A DNA stretch of 15,971 nucleotides from Chlamydiia bacterium (GTDB lineage: Bacteria > Chlamydiota > Chlamydiia > Chlamydiales > FEN-1388): assembly GCA_023269335.1 (NCBI GenBank), contig JAHFTM010000010.1, positions 1 to 15,971 on the forward strand, read 5' to 3'. The notes beneath the pieces were generated by a model that was not told the origin of the DNA, did not search any database, and was given only the letters and a program-made list of their open reading frames with translations. The translations under genes were made by a program, and so were the position numbers. Positions 1-8,426 of this stretch are shown here, one piece after another (positions within the stretch are counted from its first letter, which is position 1; the number at the start of each line of letters is the position of its first letter).

Positions 1-31
1 TCGTCACGAAATTGACAATAGTTTGAGTCAT
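1..31 (-). CDS. 5' end of an unidentified gene running off the window
   Basis: Only the first ten codons are present, reading MTQTIVNFVT. The start is supported by a near-ideal Shine-Dalgarno sequence, AAGGAG (positions 43 to 38 on the minus strand), six bases before the ATG. An overlapping ATG 16 bases further upstream opens another frame, but it has no comparable ribosome binding site. A promoter at 188-216 reads toward this gene. Ten residues are too few to name a product. In C. trachomatis the gene beyond clpX is a poly(A) polymerase-like gene, but nothing here supports or excludes that. Confidence 0.6.
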   Translation of the reverse strand, partial: MTQTIVNFVT

Positions 32-187
32 TGGTTGCTCCTTGGTTCTTCATATTTGAAGAAGATTGCTTGTAACATATATCTCAGGGCGAAAATGGCT
101 TGTATCAGTCTTGTTTTTTTGCCATACAGATAAAGAAATAAATTCTTTAGAGAAGCTACTCTGCATACATTCTGCCCTCTAATTAGT

Positions 188-216
188 ATTATAATTTAAA
201 TTTTAATTTAAATCAA
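188..216 (-). promoter_or_regulatory. Sigma-70/sigma-66 type promoter for the minus-strand gene at 1-31
   Basis: On the minus strand, TTGATT (216-211) and a perfect TATAAT (193-188) are separated by exactly 17 bases. The expected transcription start is near 181, giving a leader of about 150 bases before the ATG at 31. The element lies in a very AT-rich, partly self-complementary stretch, which may aid melting but also makes chance matches more likely. The rest of the intergenic region (32-406) holds the leader and the candidate plus-strand promoter at 292-320; I see no further gene in it. Confidence 0.55.
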
Positions 217-291
217 GAGGGTGGTCAAATTGTCATATTAAAAAGAGTTATTTTAACAATTGCATATGCTGCTCAATCATTATTTCATAAA

Positions 292-320
292 TTGACGCAA
301 AAAGAATCATGCATTACAAC
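292..320 (+). promoter_or_regulatory. Candidate promoter for the gene at 407-940
   Basis: TTGACG (292-297) and TACAAC (315-320) are spaced by 17 bases, five and four matches to the consensus hexamers. The predicted start near 327 would give a leader of about 80 bases before the ATG at 407. A weaker alternative is TTGTCA near 230 in the same AT-rich region. The call is a pattern match only. Confidence 0.35.
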
Positions 321-406
321 TTTGTGAGCACAGAGGTTGTTTGAAAACAGATTTTCATCAAATTTCTAGCAATCCTGAGATACTACACTTAAAAAAAGGA
401 GTTTTT

Positions 407-940
407 ATGACATGGGCAGGTAGGGCGCTCAAGGAAGCTACAGCTTTATTGGGTACAGCAACAACACAGGTTTCAAGCTTTTTAGCAGGTACAAGCACAA
501 CAGCGTTAGTTGCAGGTAGTGCATGTACTCTTGTAACAGTGTTTGTAGGAGCCTATTTATGTAAATGCTGCTGCTGGAATGGACGTAAAGTACAGAGCCA
601 ATTAAATTCTGCAGTTTGGGCCAATGGACAGCAGAAGAAGTCTGATGAGGTGGCTCGTGCTGCAATAAGGCCGACAAGAAAACAGACTAATGGACCTGTT
701 ATTTTTACATTCCCAATGCAGGGCACAGCTTCTGAAGATCGGGCGGCGATCGCAGCCGTTGTTGAATCACAACTAGCTAGGGTATCGACTGCTTCTCCAG
801 AATCAGCAGCAACTTCGCCTTCTCCAACAAAAGCTGCGAGCGCACAACAAGAAGCTGTAGGAGCTGGTAAAAATAGGCCACAGCGAAGTAGAAGAGCATG
901 TAATAGAGCTGAAGCTCGAGCTATTGGCCACCAAAAATAG
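407..940 (+). CDS. Hypothetical single-pass membrane protein with cysteine cluster and basic tail
   Basis: I do not recognise this 177-residue protein. The ATG at 407 is preferred because AAAGGAG lies six bases upstream; a TTG at 341 would add 22 residues but has no ribosome binding site. One hydrophobic segment spans about residues 31-51, followed at once by a cysteine cluster (C52, C54, C55, C56, with C40 inside the membrane segment). Residues 58-120 are polar, about 120-160 are rich in Ala, Ser and Pro, and the last 25 residues are strongly basic. There is no cleavable signal peptide or known domain. A short protein with an N-terminal hydrophobic patch, no homolog I can name and a low-complexity tail could be a lineage-specific envelope or secreted protein. 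It lacks the clear paired helices of classical chlamydial Inc proteins, so that is only speculation. It is convergent with clpX. Confidence 0.6.
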   Translation: MTWAGRALKEATALLGTATTQVSSFLAGTSTTALVAGSACTLVTVFVGAYLCKCCCWNGRKVQSQLNSAVWANGQQKKSDEVARAAIRPTRKQTNGPVIFTFPMQGTASEDRAAIAAVVESQLARVSTASPESAATSPSPTKAASAQQEAVGAGKNRPQRSRRACNRAEARAIGHQK

Positions 941-965
941 GCTAAATGCAACCTTTTTTTGAGTG

Positions 966-1031
966 CATCAGGCTTGATTATGAGCCTTGAGGTCACCCGC
1001 GTTAAGCCGCGGGTGTAAAAGATTTGTCTTT
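966..1031. terminator. Hairpin region between convergent genes, terminator-like
   Basis: A perfect 8-bp GC-rich stem, CACCCGCG (994-1001) with CGCGGGTG (1008-1015), has a six-base loop. A smaller AGGCT/AGCCT stem (970-974, 983-987) sits just before it. On the plus strand the large stem is followed by TAAAAGATTTGTCTTTTT, a T-rich run that is not immediately adjacent; on the minus strand the run is weak. It probably ends transcription from the gene at 407-940 and perhaps also from clpX, but it is not a textbook intrinsic terminator in either direction. Confidence 0.5.
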
Positions 1032-2306
1032 TTAGGAAGCCATCTGAGATACGCGTGGTGCTGATGAGCGCGTAATTTGTGGGAGAGCGCCCTCTAAAAT
1101 GGTCTCTTTATCGATGAAAATTTCTTGGATTGTCTCATCTGTTGGTACATCAAACATCAAATCACGCATTGTACTTTCAAGAATCATTCGTAGAGCACGC
1201 GCACCGGTGCCTGCAATGTGTGCTCTTTTAGCCATCGCTTTCAATGCATCATCGGTGAAATGTAAGTTCACACCTTCCATGTTGAAGAGCGCTTTAAATT
1301 GTTTGACAACAGCATTTTTTGGCTTCACAAGAATTTCTATTAGATCTTCTTCAGAAAGCTCATTACAGTTGGCAATACAATTGAATCGACCTACGAACTC
1401 GGGGATCATTCCGAAGTGAATAAAATCTTCCGGCTCTACTTTTGCTAAGAGCGCATTTTTCTCGGTGAGGTCAATCTCTTCTTGGCCTCTTTCTTTTTCC
1501 TTACTCTTGGACATGAAACCAATTGTAGACTTACCTAAGCGTTTAGCTATAATCTTATCAAGCCCAACAAATGCACCACCGGCAATGAAGAGGATGTTTT
1601 CTGTATTGACGCGGATATACTCTTGGTTTGGATGTTTACGTCCACCCTTTGGAGGTACATTCGACATCGTGCCCTCAACAATTTTTAAAAGGGCTTGCTG
1701 CACACCTTCACCCGACACATCGCGCGTAATCGAGACGTTTGACGTTGTACGATGGATTTTATCAATTTCATCGATGTAAATAATACCGCGCTCAGCGCGC
1801 TCAACATCGTAGTCCGCACTCTGTAAAAGACGTAAGATGATGTTTTCAACATCTTCGCCAACATAGCCTGCTTCTGTGAGCGTTGTTGCATCAGCGATAG
1901 CAAAGGGAACATCTAAGATATGAGCCAGCGTTCGAGCTATTAACGTTTTTCCAGATCCTGTAGGTCCAAAAAGTAAAACGTTTGATTTGTTGAACTCGAT
2001 TTCTTTCTGGTTGCCTTTTGCCAAAATGCGCTTATAGTGGTTGTAGACAGCTACTGAAATTACTTTTTTTGCTGCATCTTGGCCAATGATGTACTCATCC
2101 ATCTTGGCTTTGATCTCTTTTGGCTTTAAGACATTGAGCTTAAACTCTTTTTCAGGTTTTTTCTCAAGGATGCCGCTGCAAAGCTGTACGCATTTATCGC
2201 AAATGTATACCTCAGGTCCTGCAATGAGCTTCTCTACAAGGTCTTCGGTCCTTCCGCAAAAAGAACAGGTTGCGGCATCTTTTGCTGTTGTTGTTTGTTT
2301 TGTCAT
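1032..2306 (-). CDS. clpX: ATP-dependent Clp protease ATP-binding subunit ClpX
   Basis: ClpX is the AAA+ unfoldase that recognises, unfolds and threads substrates into the ClpP chamber in the cytoplasm. At 424 residues it has the family's usual length and all landmarks: an N-terminal zinc-binding domain (C14, C17, C36, C39), Walker A GPTGSGKT (114-121), pore loop GYVGE (147-151), Walker B IIYIDE (175-180), an RKH motif (223-225), the ClpP-docking IGF loop (262-264), the arginine-finger region FVGRFN (304-309) and sensor 2 GARALR (368-373). It starts five bases after the clpP stop and is the last gene of the tig-clpP-clpX unit, so the peptidase and its ATPase are co-expressed. Nothing suggests loss of function. 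Confidence 0.98.
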   Translation of the reverse strand: MTKQTTTAKDAATCSFCGRTEDLVEKLIAGPEVYICDKCVQLCSGILEKKPEKEFKLNVLKPKEIKAKMDEYIIGQDAAKKVISVAVYNHYKRILAKGNQKEIEFNKSNVLLFGPTGSGKTLIARTLAHILDVPFAIADATTLTEAGYVGEDVENIILRLLQSADYDVERAERGIIYIDEIDKIHRTTSNVSITRDVSGEGVQQALLKIVEGTMSNVPPKGGRKHPNQEYIRVNTENILFIAGGAFVGLDKIIAKRLGKSTIGFMSKSKEKERGQEEIDLTEKNALLAKVEPEDFIHFGMIPEFVGRFNCIANCNELSEEDLIEILVKPKNAVVKQFKALFNMEGVNLHFTDDALKAMAKRAHIAGTGARALRMILESTMRDLMFDVPTDETIQEIFIDKETILEGALPQITRSSAPRVSQMAS

Positions 2307-2311
2307 AAGCT

Positions 2312-2950
2312 CTATGCTGCAGCTGCAGCGGGTTTTGGTTTTGGTATTAAAACTTCATCAGTAAGACCATATTTGACCGACTCATCTGCGCTCATATAAT
2401 AATCTCGCTCAGAGTCTTCTTTGATTTTTTCAAGTGGCTGATTGCAGAGAGTAGCTAGAATTTCTGCAAGGCGATTTTTCATGTGGATGATTTCTTTTGC
2501 TTGCAAAGCGATATCTGCAGATGTACCACCAATTCCGCCTGAAGGCTGGTGAATCATCACACGGCTATTAGGTAGTGCAAAGCGCTTGCCTTTGGTGCCA
2601 GCTGCTAAAAGAAGTGCTCCCATAGAGGCGCACTGGCCAATGCAATAGGTATTGATGCTGCAGCCTAAATACTGAATCGTATCATAGATCGCAAGACCTG
2701 AACTAATCAAACCACCAGGTGAGTTAATGTACAGATGGATATCTTTCTTTGGGTCTTCCATCTTTAAAAAGAGAAGCTGTGCAACGACAACGTTTGCAAT
2801 ATGGTCATCGATTTCTGTTCCGAGAAAGATGATGCGGTCTTTCAGAAGACGAGAGTAGATATCCATAGATCTTTCACCACGACCTGTATCTTCAATGACA
2901 TAGGGCGTAAGACCTTTGGGACGCATCAGCGATTCATTTTCTTTTGTCAT
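2312..2950 (-). CDS. clpP: ATP-dependent Clp protease proteolytic subunit ClpP
   Basis: ClpP is the serine peptidase that forms the two-ring degradation chamber served by ClpX. The 212-residue sequence has the catalytic triad in family context: Ser109 in GQCASMGA, His134 in MIHQPSGG and Asp183 in SERDYYMS. The glycine-rich NSPGG substrate strand is at 76-80. Chlamydiae usually encode two ClpP paralogs; this one lies beside clpX, as ClpP2 does in Chlamydia. The start at 2950 has only a weak GGAT-type ribosome binding site. A poor promoter-like pair (TTGTAT, 16 bases, TATACA) in the 80-base gap behind it might give clpP-clpX extra transcription independent of tig. The C-terminus ends KPKP followed by five alanines, an unusual tail encoded by GCA/GCT/GCC-type repeats. 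Confidence 0.97.
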   Translation of the reverse strand: MTKENESLMRPKGLTPYVIEDTGRGERSMDIYSRLLKDRIIFLGTEIDDHIANVVVAQLLFLKMEDPKKDIHLYINSPGGLISSGLAIYDTIQYLGCSINTYCIGQCASMGALLLAAGTKGKRFALPNSRVMIHQPSGGIGGTSADIALQAKEIIHMKNRLAEILATLCNQPLEKIKEDSERDYYMSADESVKYGLTDEVLIPKPKPAAAAA

Positions 2951-3030
2951 CGGGGATCTATCCTTAGTTTGTTTGTATAATTGTTAGTAGAATCCATACA
3001 AAGAAAAAAGGCAAGGCTTTTGTTATGGAC

Positions 3031-4395
3031 TTACTTAGCTGTACTTTGCTCAATGAGATAGTCAAGTGCTTTTCGCATCATGACTCTCATAAACATGCGG
3101 TTTCTTGCTTCATTCGGGTCAATGCCTGGATAGACAAGTCTTTGATGTGGAGCGAGCGCCTGGGTCTCAAAAGTAATCTCTTCTACGAGTTCCTCTTGAG
3201 TGACAGAGATCTGAAGTTGCCTTGCAATTGTATTTAGTAAGTACATGCAGCTAAAAAAGTTGTGAACTTCTGAGGCTACCATCGCTTTCAGCTCTTGATC
3301 GTCATCAGCACTTGCAGGTAGTGAGCCACGCTCTTGATCAGCCAGCTTTTTCACGTAGCGGAAACGGGCGCCTATTTCTGCCTCAACAAGCGACGATGGA
3401 AGGTCGACTGGATATTTTTGTAAAAGTTCAAAAGCAAGCTTACTGCGTGTCTGCTCTTTAGCAACAAGGTCAGCATCTCTCTGGAGCATTTCTTTGATTT
3501 TTTCTTTGAGCTCTTCTGCTGTGTTAAAGCCAAATTTTTTAGCAAACTCTTCATCAACTTCAGGCAAGATAGCTCGCTTGATAGCAGTACAGGTAATGCG
3601 GCAAAGTTTCGCCTCTACAGATCCGTGTGAACAAGCATCTGTGTGTTCATGCTTTTCTGTGCACTGCTCGTCGCTATGTTCATTTGGCGCTATCTTACTT
3701 TCTTTAGATTCGTTGAGTTGCATGCCGAGAGCAAGTTCATAGGCCCACTTTGGCATTTCTTCTTTTGAGACACAAAATAATCTGCCCGTGAATACATTGT
3801 GCGCAGGATTTTCAATCACATCAAGATCAAGTTCTACATAATCGCCTTCTTGCACTGCACGCTCTTGAACTTCTTCGAAAGTCGCATGACGCACACGCTG
3901 TTTCTTAATTTCCCAGTCTAGATCTTCGTTTGTGATTGATTTTTGAGCTTCTAACTTTGTTTCAATAGCCTTCAGATCAATAGAAGGAATTTGCGGTTCG
4001 CATTCATAATCAAAAATAGCCTCTGCGCCACTCTCTTTTGAACAGCTCTTTAGGAAAGAGCGTTTGATACTATTTTTTGAAAGGGGCTGCAGCTTAGCCA
4101 AACTGATTGCTTCAATAAAGGCAGTTCTTAGGCAAAGATCTTTCCATTCACGCTCTACATGAGAAGCATAATTTTTTGTTACAACTTCGTCAGGCACTTT
4201 ACCTTTGCGAAACCCAGGTAGTGAGACTTCTTTTTTAACGGCTTTAAATGCTTTCTCATAAGCTGCTTGAATAGCGAGGGGTAATACAGAAACTTCAAGA
4301 TGCACTTTACAGCCGGGCGATTTTGTGTACTTGATACGGACGTTTTCGTTTTCCAACGTTTGTTCTTGCTGTATTTCTTGTAGTTGGTTTTGCAC
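3031..4395 (-). CDS. tig: Trigger factor, ribosome-associated chaperone / peptidyl-prolyl isomerase
   Basis: Trigger factor binds ribosomal protein L23 at the exit tunnel and shields nascent chains. The ribosome-docking signature GFRKGK is at residues 61-66, within the N-terminal tail-binding domain (about 20-140). The PPIase-like region is roughly 180-270, and the helical C-terminal arms follow from about 275. Its length of 454 is slightly above the usual 430-450. The start is GTG, supported by GAGG about eight bases upstream; no in-frame ATG fits. The PPIase region holds an unusual stretch (about 238-265) dense in His and Cys (H240, C245, H249, H251, C255, H257, C265), discussed as a finding. 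It lies directly downstream of two tRNA-Gly genes and upstream of clpP-clpX, a common bacterial tig-clpP-clpX arrangement. Confidence 0.96.
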   Translation of the reverse strand: MQNQLQEIQQEQTLENENVRIKYTKSPGCKVHLEVSVLPLAIQAAYEKAFKAVKKEVSLPGFRKGKVPDEVVTKNYASHVEREWKDLCLRTAFIEAISLAKLQPLSKNSIKRSFLKSCSKESGAEAIFDYECEPQIPSIDLKAIETKLEAQKSITNEDLDWEIKKQRVRHATFEEVQERAVQEGDYVELDLDVIENPAHNVFTGRLFCVSKEEMPKWAYELALGMQLNESKESKIAPNEHSDEQCTEKHEHTDACSHGSVEAKLCRITCTAIKRAILPEVDEEFAKKFGFNTAEELKEKIKEMLQRDADLVAKEQTRSKLAFELLQKYPVDLPSSLVEAEIGARFRYVKKLADQERGSLPASADDDQELKAMVASEVHNFFSCMYLLNTIARQLQISVTQEELVEEITFETQALAPHQRLVYPGIDPNEARNRMFMRVMMRKALDYLIEQSTAK

Positions 4396-4426
4396 GTAAT
4401 TACCTCAATTATCAAGTATATAGAAA

Positions 4427-4497
4427 GCGGGTGGTGGGGTTCGAACCCACGACCCTCACGTTGGCAACGTGATGCTCTACCACTGAGCTACACCCGC
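4427..4497 (-). tRNA. tRNA-Gly (anticodon GCC)
   Basis: The 71-base minus-strand sequence folds into a full cloverleaf: acceptor GCGGGTG/CACCCGC, D stem GCTC/GAGC, anticodon stem TCACG/CGTGA with loop TTGCCAA, and T stem GTGGG/CCCAC with loop TTCGAAC. The anticodon GCC decodes GGC and GGU. The discriminator base is T, as expected for bacterial tRNA-Gly, and CCA is not encoded. It is separated from the second tRNA by 22 bases and from tig by 31 bases, so it is probably processed from a tRNA-tRNA-tig transcript. Confidence 0.97.
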
Positions 4498-4519
4498 AAA
4501 ACAAAAAAAGATACTTCAA

Positions 4520-4591
<72 letters not shown>

Positions 4592-4596
4592 AAGGC

Positions 4597-4625
4597 TTTA
4601 TACCAGCCTCTAACTATTTTTTCAA
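4597..4625 (-). promoter_or_regulatory. Promoter of the tRNA-Gly / tig / clpP / clpX unit
   Basis: On the minus strand TTGAAA (4625-4620) and TATAAA (4602-4597) are separated by 17 bases; both hexamers match the sigma-70 consensus at five of six positions. Transcription would start around 4590-4591, at or beside the first base of tRNA-Gly(CCC), leaving little or no 5' leader. This is the best candidate to drive the whole unit down to clpX, since the only other candidate, upstream of clpP, is weak. Confidence 0.6.
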
Positions 4626-4800
4626 ACTAGAGACTTGGGACAATCTTTTAGCCTTCTCCAGAATTCAATGACCATGAAGTGTACAACCATCGCCGAATTT
4701 TTATCAATAATATTTCCGCGATGCCAATCAAATTTGCCTTGCTAAAATTTCTCTCTTTCTTCATTAAGACGGATACAAAAAATTTGAGTAAGAGGGAAGC

Positions 4801-7800
4801 ATGCCGACCACTGAAACACAAATAGTCAATTTCCGAAAGATAAAGCAAGATTTTGCTTCACTAGCACTGCGTGAGGGTAAAAATTTATATGATAAAGATG
4901 TTGTTAAGCAGGCAAAGATTGTGCAGTTTGGACCCAAAGTAATGAAGGTTCATGCCGAGGTTACAGGTGCATTTTTAAATGCCTACAGTTGTGAGATTGA
5001 AATCGACCGCTTTGAGTCTGAAATACTTGATTCAAGCTGCGACTGCCCACACACCGGTGACTGTCAGCATTTGGCCTGTCTGATCTACTATTTAGAAGAT
5101 GAACTTGAAAAACTCATTCATAGTTTTTCCCAGTCACGAAAAAAAATAAGTGATATAAAACCAGGAAAAGCTGTTGAAACAGAGCAGGTAGATAAAGTAG
5201 TTCGAGAGATAGAGCAGAAGGTGGAAGTACGCTATAAAAAAGAGATGGAAAAGCAGTTTTTAGACGAATATTTGCAAGCTTCAAGTGTGTTGGGACGAAG
5301 TGCATTCTTTGTTCCTGAAGAAGAACTCGACAAAGATGTAGGAGAGCTTTCTTTTGTATTCATACCGATCAATAAAACGCCTGTTAAAAGCTATGAGATA
5401 CAACTTGTACTTCGCCTGCCATTTCGTTCAAAACCGTTCTACATTGGTCAGCCGAAGCAGTTTTTCTCATCCATTCATGCTCAGGAACCAATGATATTGG
5501 GGGGCAGACGCCTTGTTTTTGGTGTCGATTCTTTTGGTCCTTTTTGTGAAGAGCTCATAAAAGCGCTGCGTCCCCACCTTCATTTCACGGAATCAAAGAC
5601 TGAAAAAGGGGTTGTTCGCCATGTGGAAGTAGATCGAGAGGGATTTGGAGAGATCTTAGCTTGTGCTCATGAATATGCAGAAAACCATCAAGAGCTTAAG
5701 AAAGATGCAGCCTGTGAAAAGGGTAAACTTGAAAAAGAGACTTGTGGATTCATCCTGCCTTCACTTTATTGGGAGACACAAGAAAAGCCATTGCAGTTCG
5801 CCAGTGCCAAAGCTGAACTTATTTTTACCTTAGAACTTTTGAAAAATCCACTTCCTCATATTATTCTTTCTCCATCGCTTCACTTAGGCTCAAAAGGTGC
5901 GCTTGAAATGAAAGCTGTGCAGATTTTTGAGTGTGGCAAGCCTGGCGTTTTTCTTGACGGTCTTTATTTCCGCTTCGTCTCTGAAATCAAGCGTCAGCAT
6001 ATTCATGAGCTTGAATCGATTCAAAAAATGGCCATCCCTGAAGCGCTATTTGGCAGTTTTGTTGAAAATGCACTTCCCGAAATGCATCAATATTCTAGAG
6101 TTACAAATACGGAAGTCTTGGAATCTATCGTCACCTATCCCTCTGCGGGAGGTGTAAAGGCTGTCTGCAATTTAAACTACGCTAATGGTGAACTGGAAGC
6201 TCATCTTCGCTATGTTTACGGTGTAACTTCTATTCCAGATAGTGCCGCAGAGCTTAATCCAGAGCATATGAAAAGCTTTGTTACCCAGCAAGGGATTTTG
6301 GCAAGAAATTTGGTAGAAGAAAATGCACTTGTGCGCGACTTGTTTCAAGGTTTTATCAAAGATGAAAAAAGCGGTGCTTATGTTGCTAAGACCGACAAAA
6401 AAATTGTTGAGTTCATGACTGAGATCATTCCGCAAAATCAGCAGCGTATCGAATTTTCCTATCCTGAAAATTTGCAAAGCCAATTCAGCTATGATGACAC
6501 ACATTTTGAAATTTCCTTATCGGAGAGCAAAAATTTCGACCGGCTCAAGTTGGATTTTTCAGTCCATGGCAGCCTGAAGGGTACTGCTGTAGACTATCTT
6601 TGGGATTGTGTCTTTTCTAAGCGCGCCTATATTGTCATGGCTAAAAAAGGCCTTCCATCGAAAAAAGGTCATGAAAGTCAGGATGGCGAAGGTGATCTTT
6701 CGCGCGCTCAGAAAATATTGGTCCTTAAGCTTGAGAGCATAGCTCCAACTTTACAAATCTTTGATGAATTAGGTATTAAAAAATTAGAAAACACAACCCT
6801 TGAACTGCCACTTTGGGTACTTGTCAACCTTATCGAGACACGTTTTGAAGGAAGTCTTATCGAGCTAAAACTATCGAAGAGATTGAAAGAAATTCAAGAG
6901 CAAATTTTTGACATGTCAAAATGCGAAACACCGCCTACTCCTAAGAGTGTCAAAGCCTCTTTCCGTCCCTATCAAGAAGAGGGTATTCAGTGGCTGGCAA
7001 GGCTCAGGTCTATGGGTCTCAACGGTATTTTAGCAGATGACATGGGTCTTGGAAAGACTTTGCAGGCAATCTCTGCTATCACGCAATATCACGAGCTGCG
7101 AAAAGACGATGAGCCTCCTTTAACACTGATTGTTTGTCCAACATCCCTCGTAGATAACTGGAAAGAAGAATTTAATCAGTTTCAGCCGAAGTTGAGAGTT
7201 GTCACTTGTGTTGGTACACCTCAAGAGCGAAAAAAGCTGATATCAATGGCCTCCAAATATGATGTGTTCATCACCTCTTATGGTCTTGTTCAAAAAGATA
7301 TCGAATTTTATGAACAGATTCCTCTTGGCTATCTTATTCTTGATGAGGCCCAACACATTAAAAATCGTGAGACGCGAAATGCTAGATCGGTAAAAAAAAT
7401 CCCGGCAAGGCATAAGTTGATTCTCACCGGTACGCCTCTGGAAAATTCATTAGAAGATCTCTGGAGTCTTTTTGACTTTCTCATGCCAGGCATCTTGGGT
7501 TCTTTTGACCGCTTTGTAAATAATTACATCAGACAATCAGGCAGTGATCTTACACAAAACTTACACACCCTAAGAAAAAAAGTAGCTCCATTTGTACTGC
7601 GCCGCATGAAGTGCGATGTGCTGAAAGATTTGCCACCCATTTCTCACATTGCCTACCATTGTCATTTGTCACCGGTACAGCAAGAGTTGTATTATTCTTA
7701 CGTCAAGAGTGCCAAAGAGCAGCTTGTCAAGCTTGTTGAAAAAGAGGGCTTTGATAAGGTGCGTCTCCAAGTGCTTGCTACACTCACTCGTCTGAAGCAG

Positions 7801-8361
7801 ATCTGCTGCCACCCTGCCATCTTTGCCAAAGAAAATGCAGAGGTTGGTGATTCGGCAAAATATGAAATGCTTCTCGATCTTCTTGGTAGCTTGATTGAAA
7901 GTAAACATAAAACAGTAGTCTTTAGCCAATACACTAAAATGCTCGCGATCATGAAACAAGATTTGCAAAAGATGGGCGCAAAATTTGCCTATCTTGACGG
8001 CTCAAGTAAAAATCGCTTAAACATTGTCAAGCAATTCAACGAAGATCCTGACACTTCTATCTTTTTAGTCTCTTTGAAAGTTGGCGGCACTGGACTTAAC
8101 CTTGTTGGTGCTGATACAGTGATTCACTACGACATGTGGTGGAACCCGGCTGTCGAAAACCAAGCTACCGATCGAGTGTGGCGTATGGGTCAAAAACAGG
8201 CAGTCTCTTCTTATAAACTCATTACCTTAGGTACAATAGAAGAAAAAATTGTCAGTATGCAAGAAAGGAAAAAAGAGCTTTTAAAGGAAATAGTACGTAC
8301 AGATGAAGAGGTAATTTCTAAGCTTACATGGGATGAGGTGCTTGAATTATTAAAAATCTAA
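4801..8361 (+). CDS. SNF2-family helicase/ATPase with N-terminal SWIM zinc finger
   Basis: This 1186-residue protein combines a SWIM zinc finger (C80, C82, C88, H90; CxCx5CxH) with a SNF2 double RecA motor. The region between about 100 and 700 probably includes a bacterial SNF2-associated domain. Motor landmarks are Walker A GLGKT (749-753), the DEAQ box (848-851), the GTPLE motif III region, and motif VI QATDRVWRMGQ (1121-1131) with arginine-finger candidates R1125 and R1128. Such proteins translocate on double-stranded DNA without strand separation and remodel DNA-protein or transcription complexes; the exact substrate here is unknown. The ATG follows an AGAGGGA ribosome binding site. It corresponds by position to CT708 of C. 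trachomatis. Whether it shares a transcript with mreB, 65 bases downstream, is unclear; I see no terminator between them. Confidence 0.95.
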   Translation: MPTTETQIVNFRKIKQDFASLALREGKNLYDKDVVKQAKIVQFGPKVMKVHAEVTGAFLNAYSCEIEIDRFESEILDSSCDCPHTGDCQHLACLIYYLEDELEKLIHSFSQSRKKISDIKPGKAVETEQVDKVVREIEQKVEVRYKKEMEKQFLDEYLQASSVLGRSAFFVPEEELDKDVGELSFVFIPINKTPVKSYEIQLVLRLPFRSKPFYIGQPKQFFSSIHAQEPMILGGRRLVFGVDSFGPFCEELIKALRPHLHFTESKTEKGVVRHVEVDREGFGEILACAHEYAENHQELKKDAACEKGKLEKETCGFILPSLYWETQEKPLQFASAKAELIFTLELLKNPLPHIILSPSLHLGSKGALEMKAVQIFECGKPGVFLDGLYFRFVSEIKRQHIHELESIQKMAIPEALFGSFVENALPEMHQYSRVTNTEVLESIVTYPSAGGVKAVCNLNYANGELEAHLRYVYGVTSIPDSAAELNPEHMKSFVTQQGILARNLVEENALVRDLFQGFIKDEKSGAYVAKTDKKIVEFMTEIIPQNQQRIEFSYPENLQSQFSYDDTHFEISLSESKNFDRLKLDFSVHGSLKGTAVDYLWDCVFSKRAYIVMAKKGLPSKKGHESQDGEGDLSRAQKILVLKLESIAPTLQIFDELGIKKLENTTLELPLWVLVNLIETRFEGSLIELKLSKRLKEIQEQIFDMSKCETPPTPKSVKASFRPYQEEGIQWLARLRSMGLNGILADDMGLGKTLQAISAITQYHELRKDDEPPLTLIVCPTSLVDNWKEEFNQFQPKLRVVTCVGTPQERKKLISMASKYDVFITSYGLVQKDIEFYEQIPLGYLILDEAQHIKNRETRNARSVKKIPARHKLILTGTPLENSLEDLWSLFDFLMPGILGSFDRFVNNYIRQSGSDLTQNLHTLRKKVAPFVLRRMKCDVLKDLPPISHIAYHCHLSPVQQELYYSYVKSAKEQLVKLVEKEGFDKVRLQVLATLTRLKQICCHPAIFAKENAEVGDSAKYEMLLDLLGSLIESKHKTVVFSQYTKMLAIMKQDLQKMGAKFAYLDGSSKNRLNIVKQFNEDPDTSIFLVSLKVGGTGLNLVGADTVIHYDMWWNPAVENQATDRVWRMGQKQAVSSYKLITLGTIEEKIVSMQERKKELLKEIVRTDEEVISKLTWDEVLELLKI

Positions 8362-8426
8362 AGAAAAAATCTCCCGCCTTCAATATGATGACTGCATCTT
8401 AATTTAGTGGATAAAGGCGATCACTT

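Noticed and set aside
553..996. 147-codon minus-strand open frame opposite the hypothetical gene
   Set aside because: It starts beside the hairpin region with no ribosome binding site, while the plus-strand gene has AAAGGAG at ideal spacing. The frame is likely a by-product of the Ala/Ser-rich composition on the other strand.
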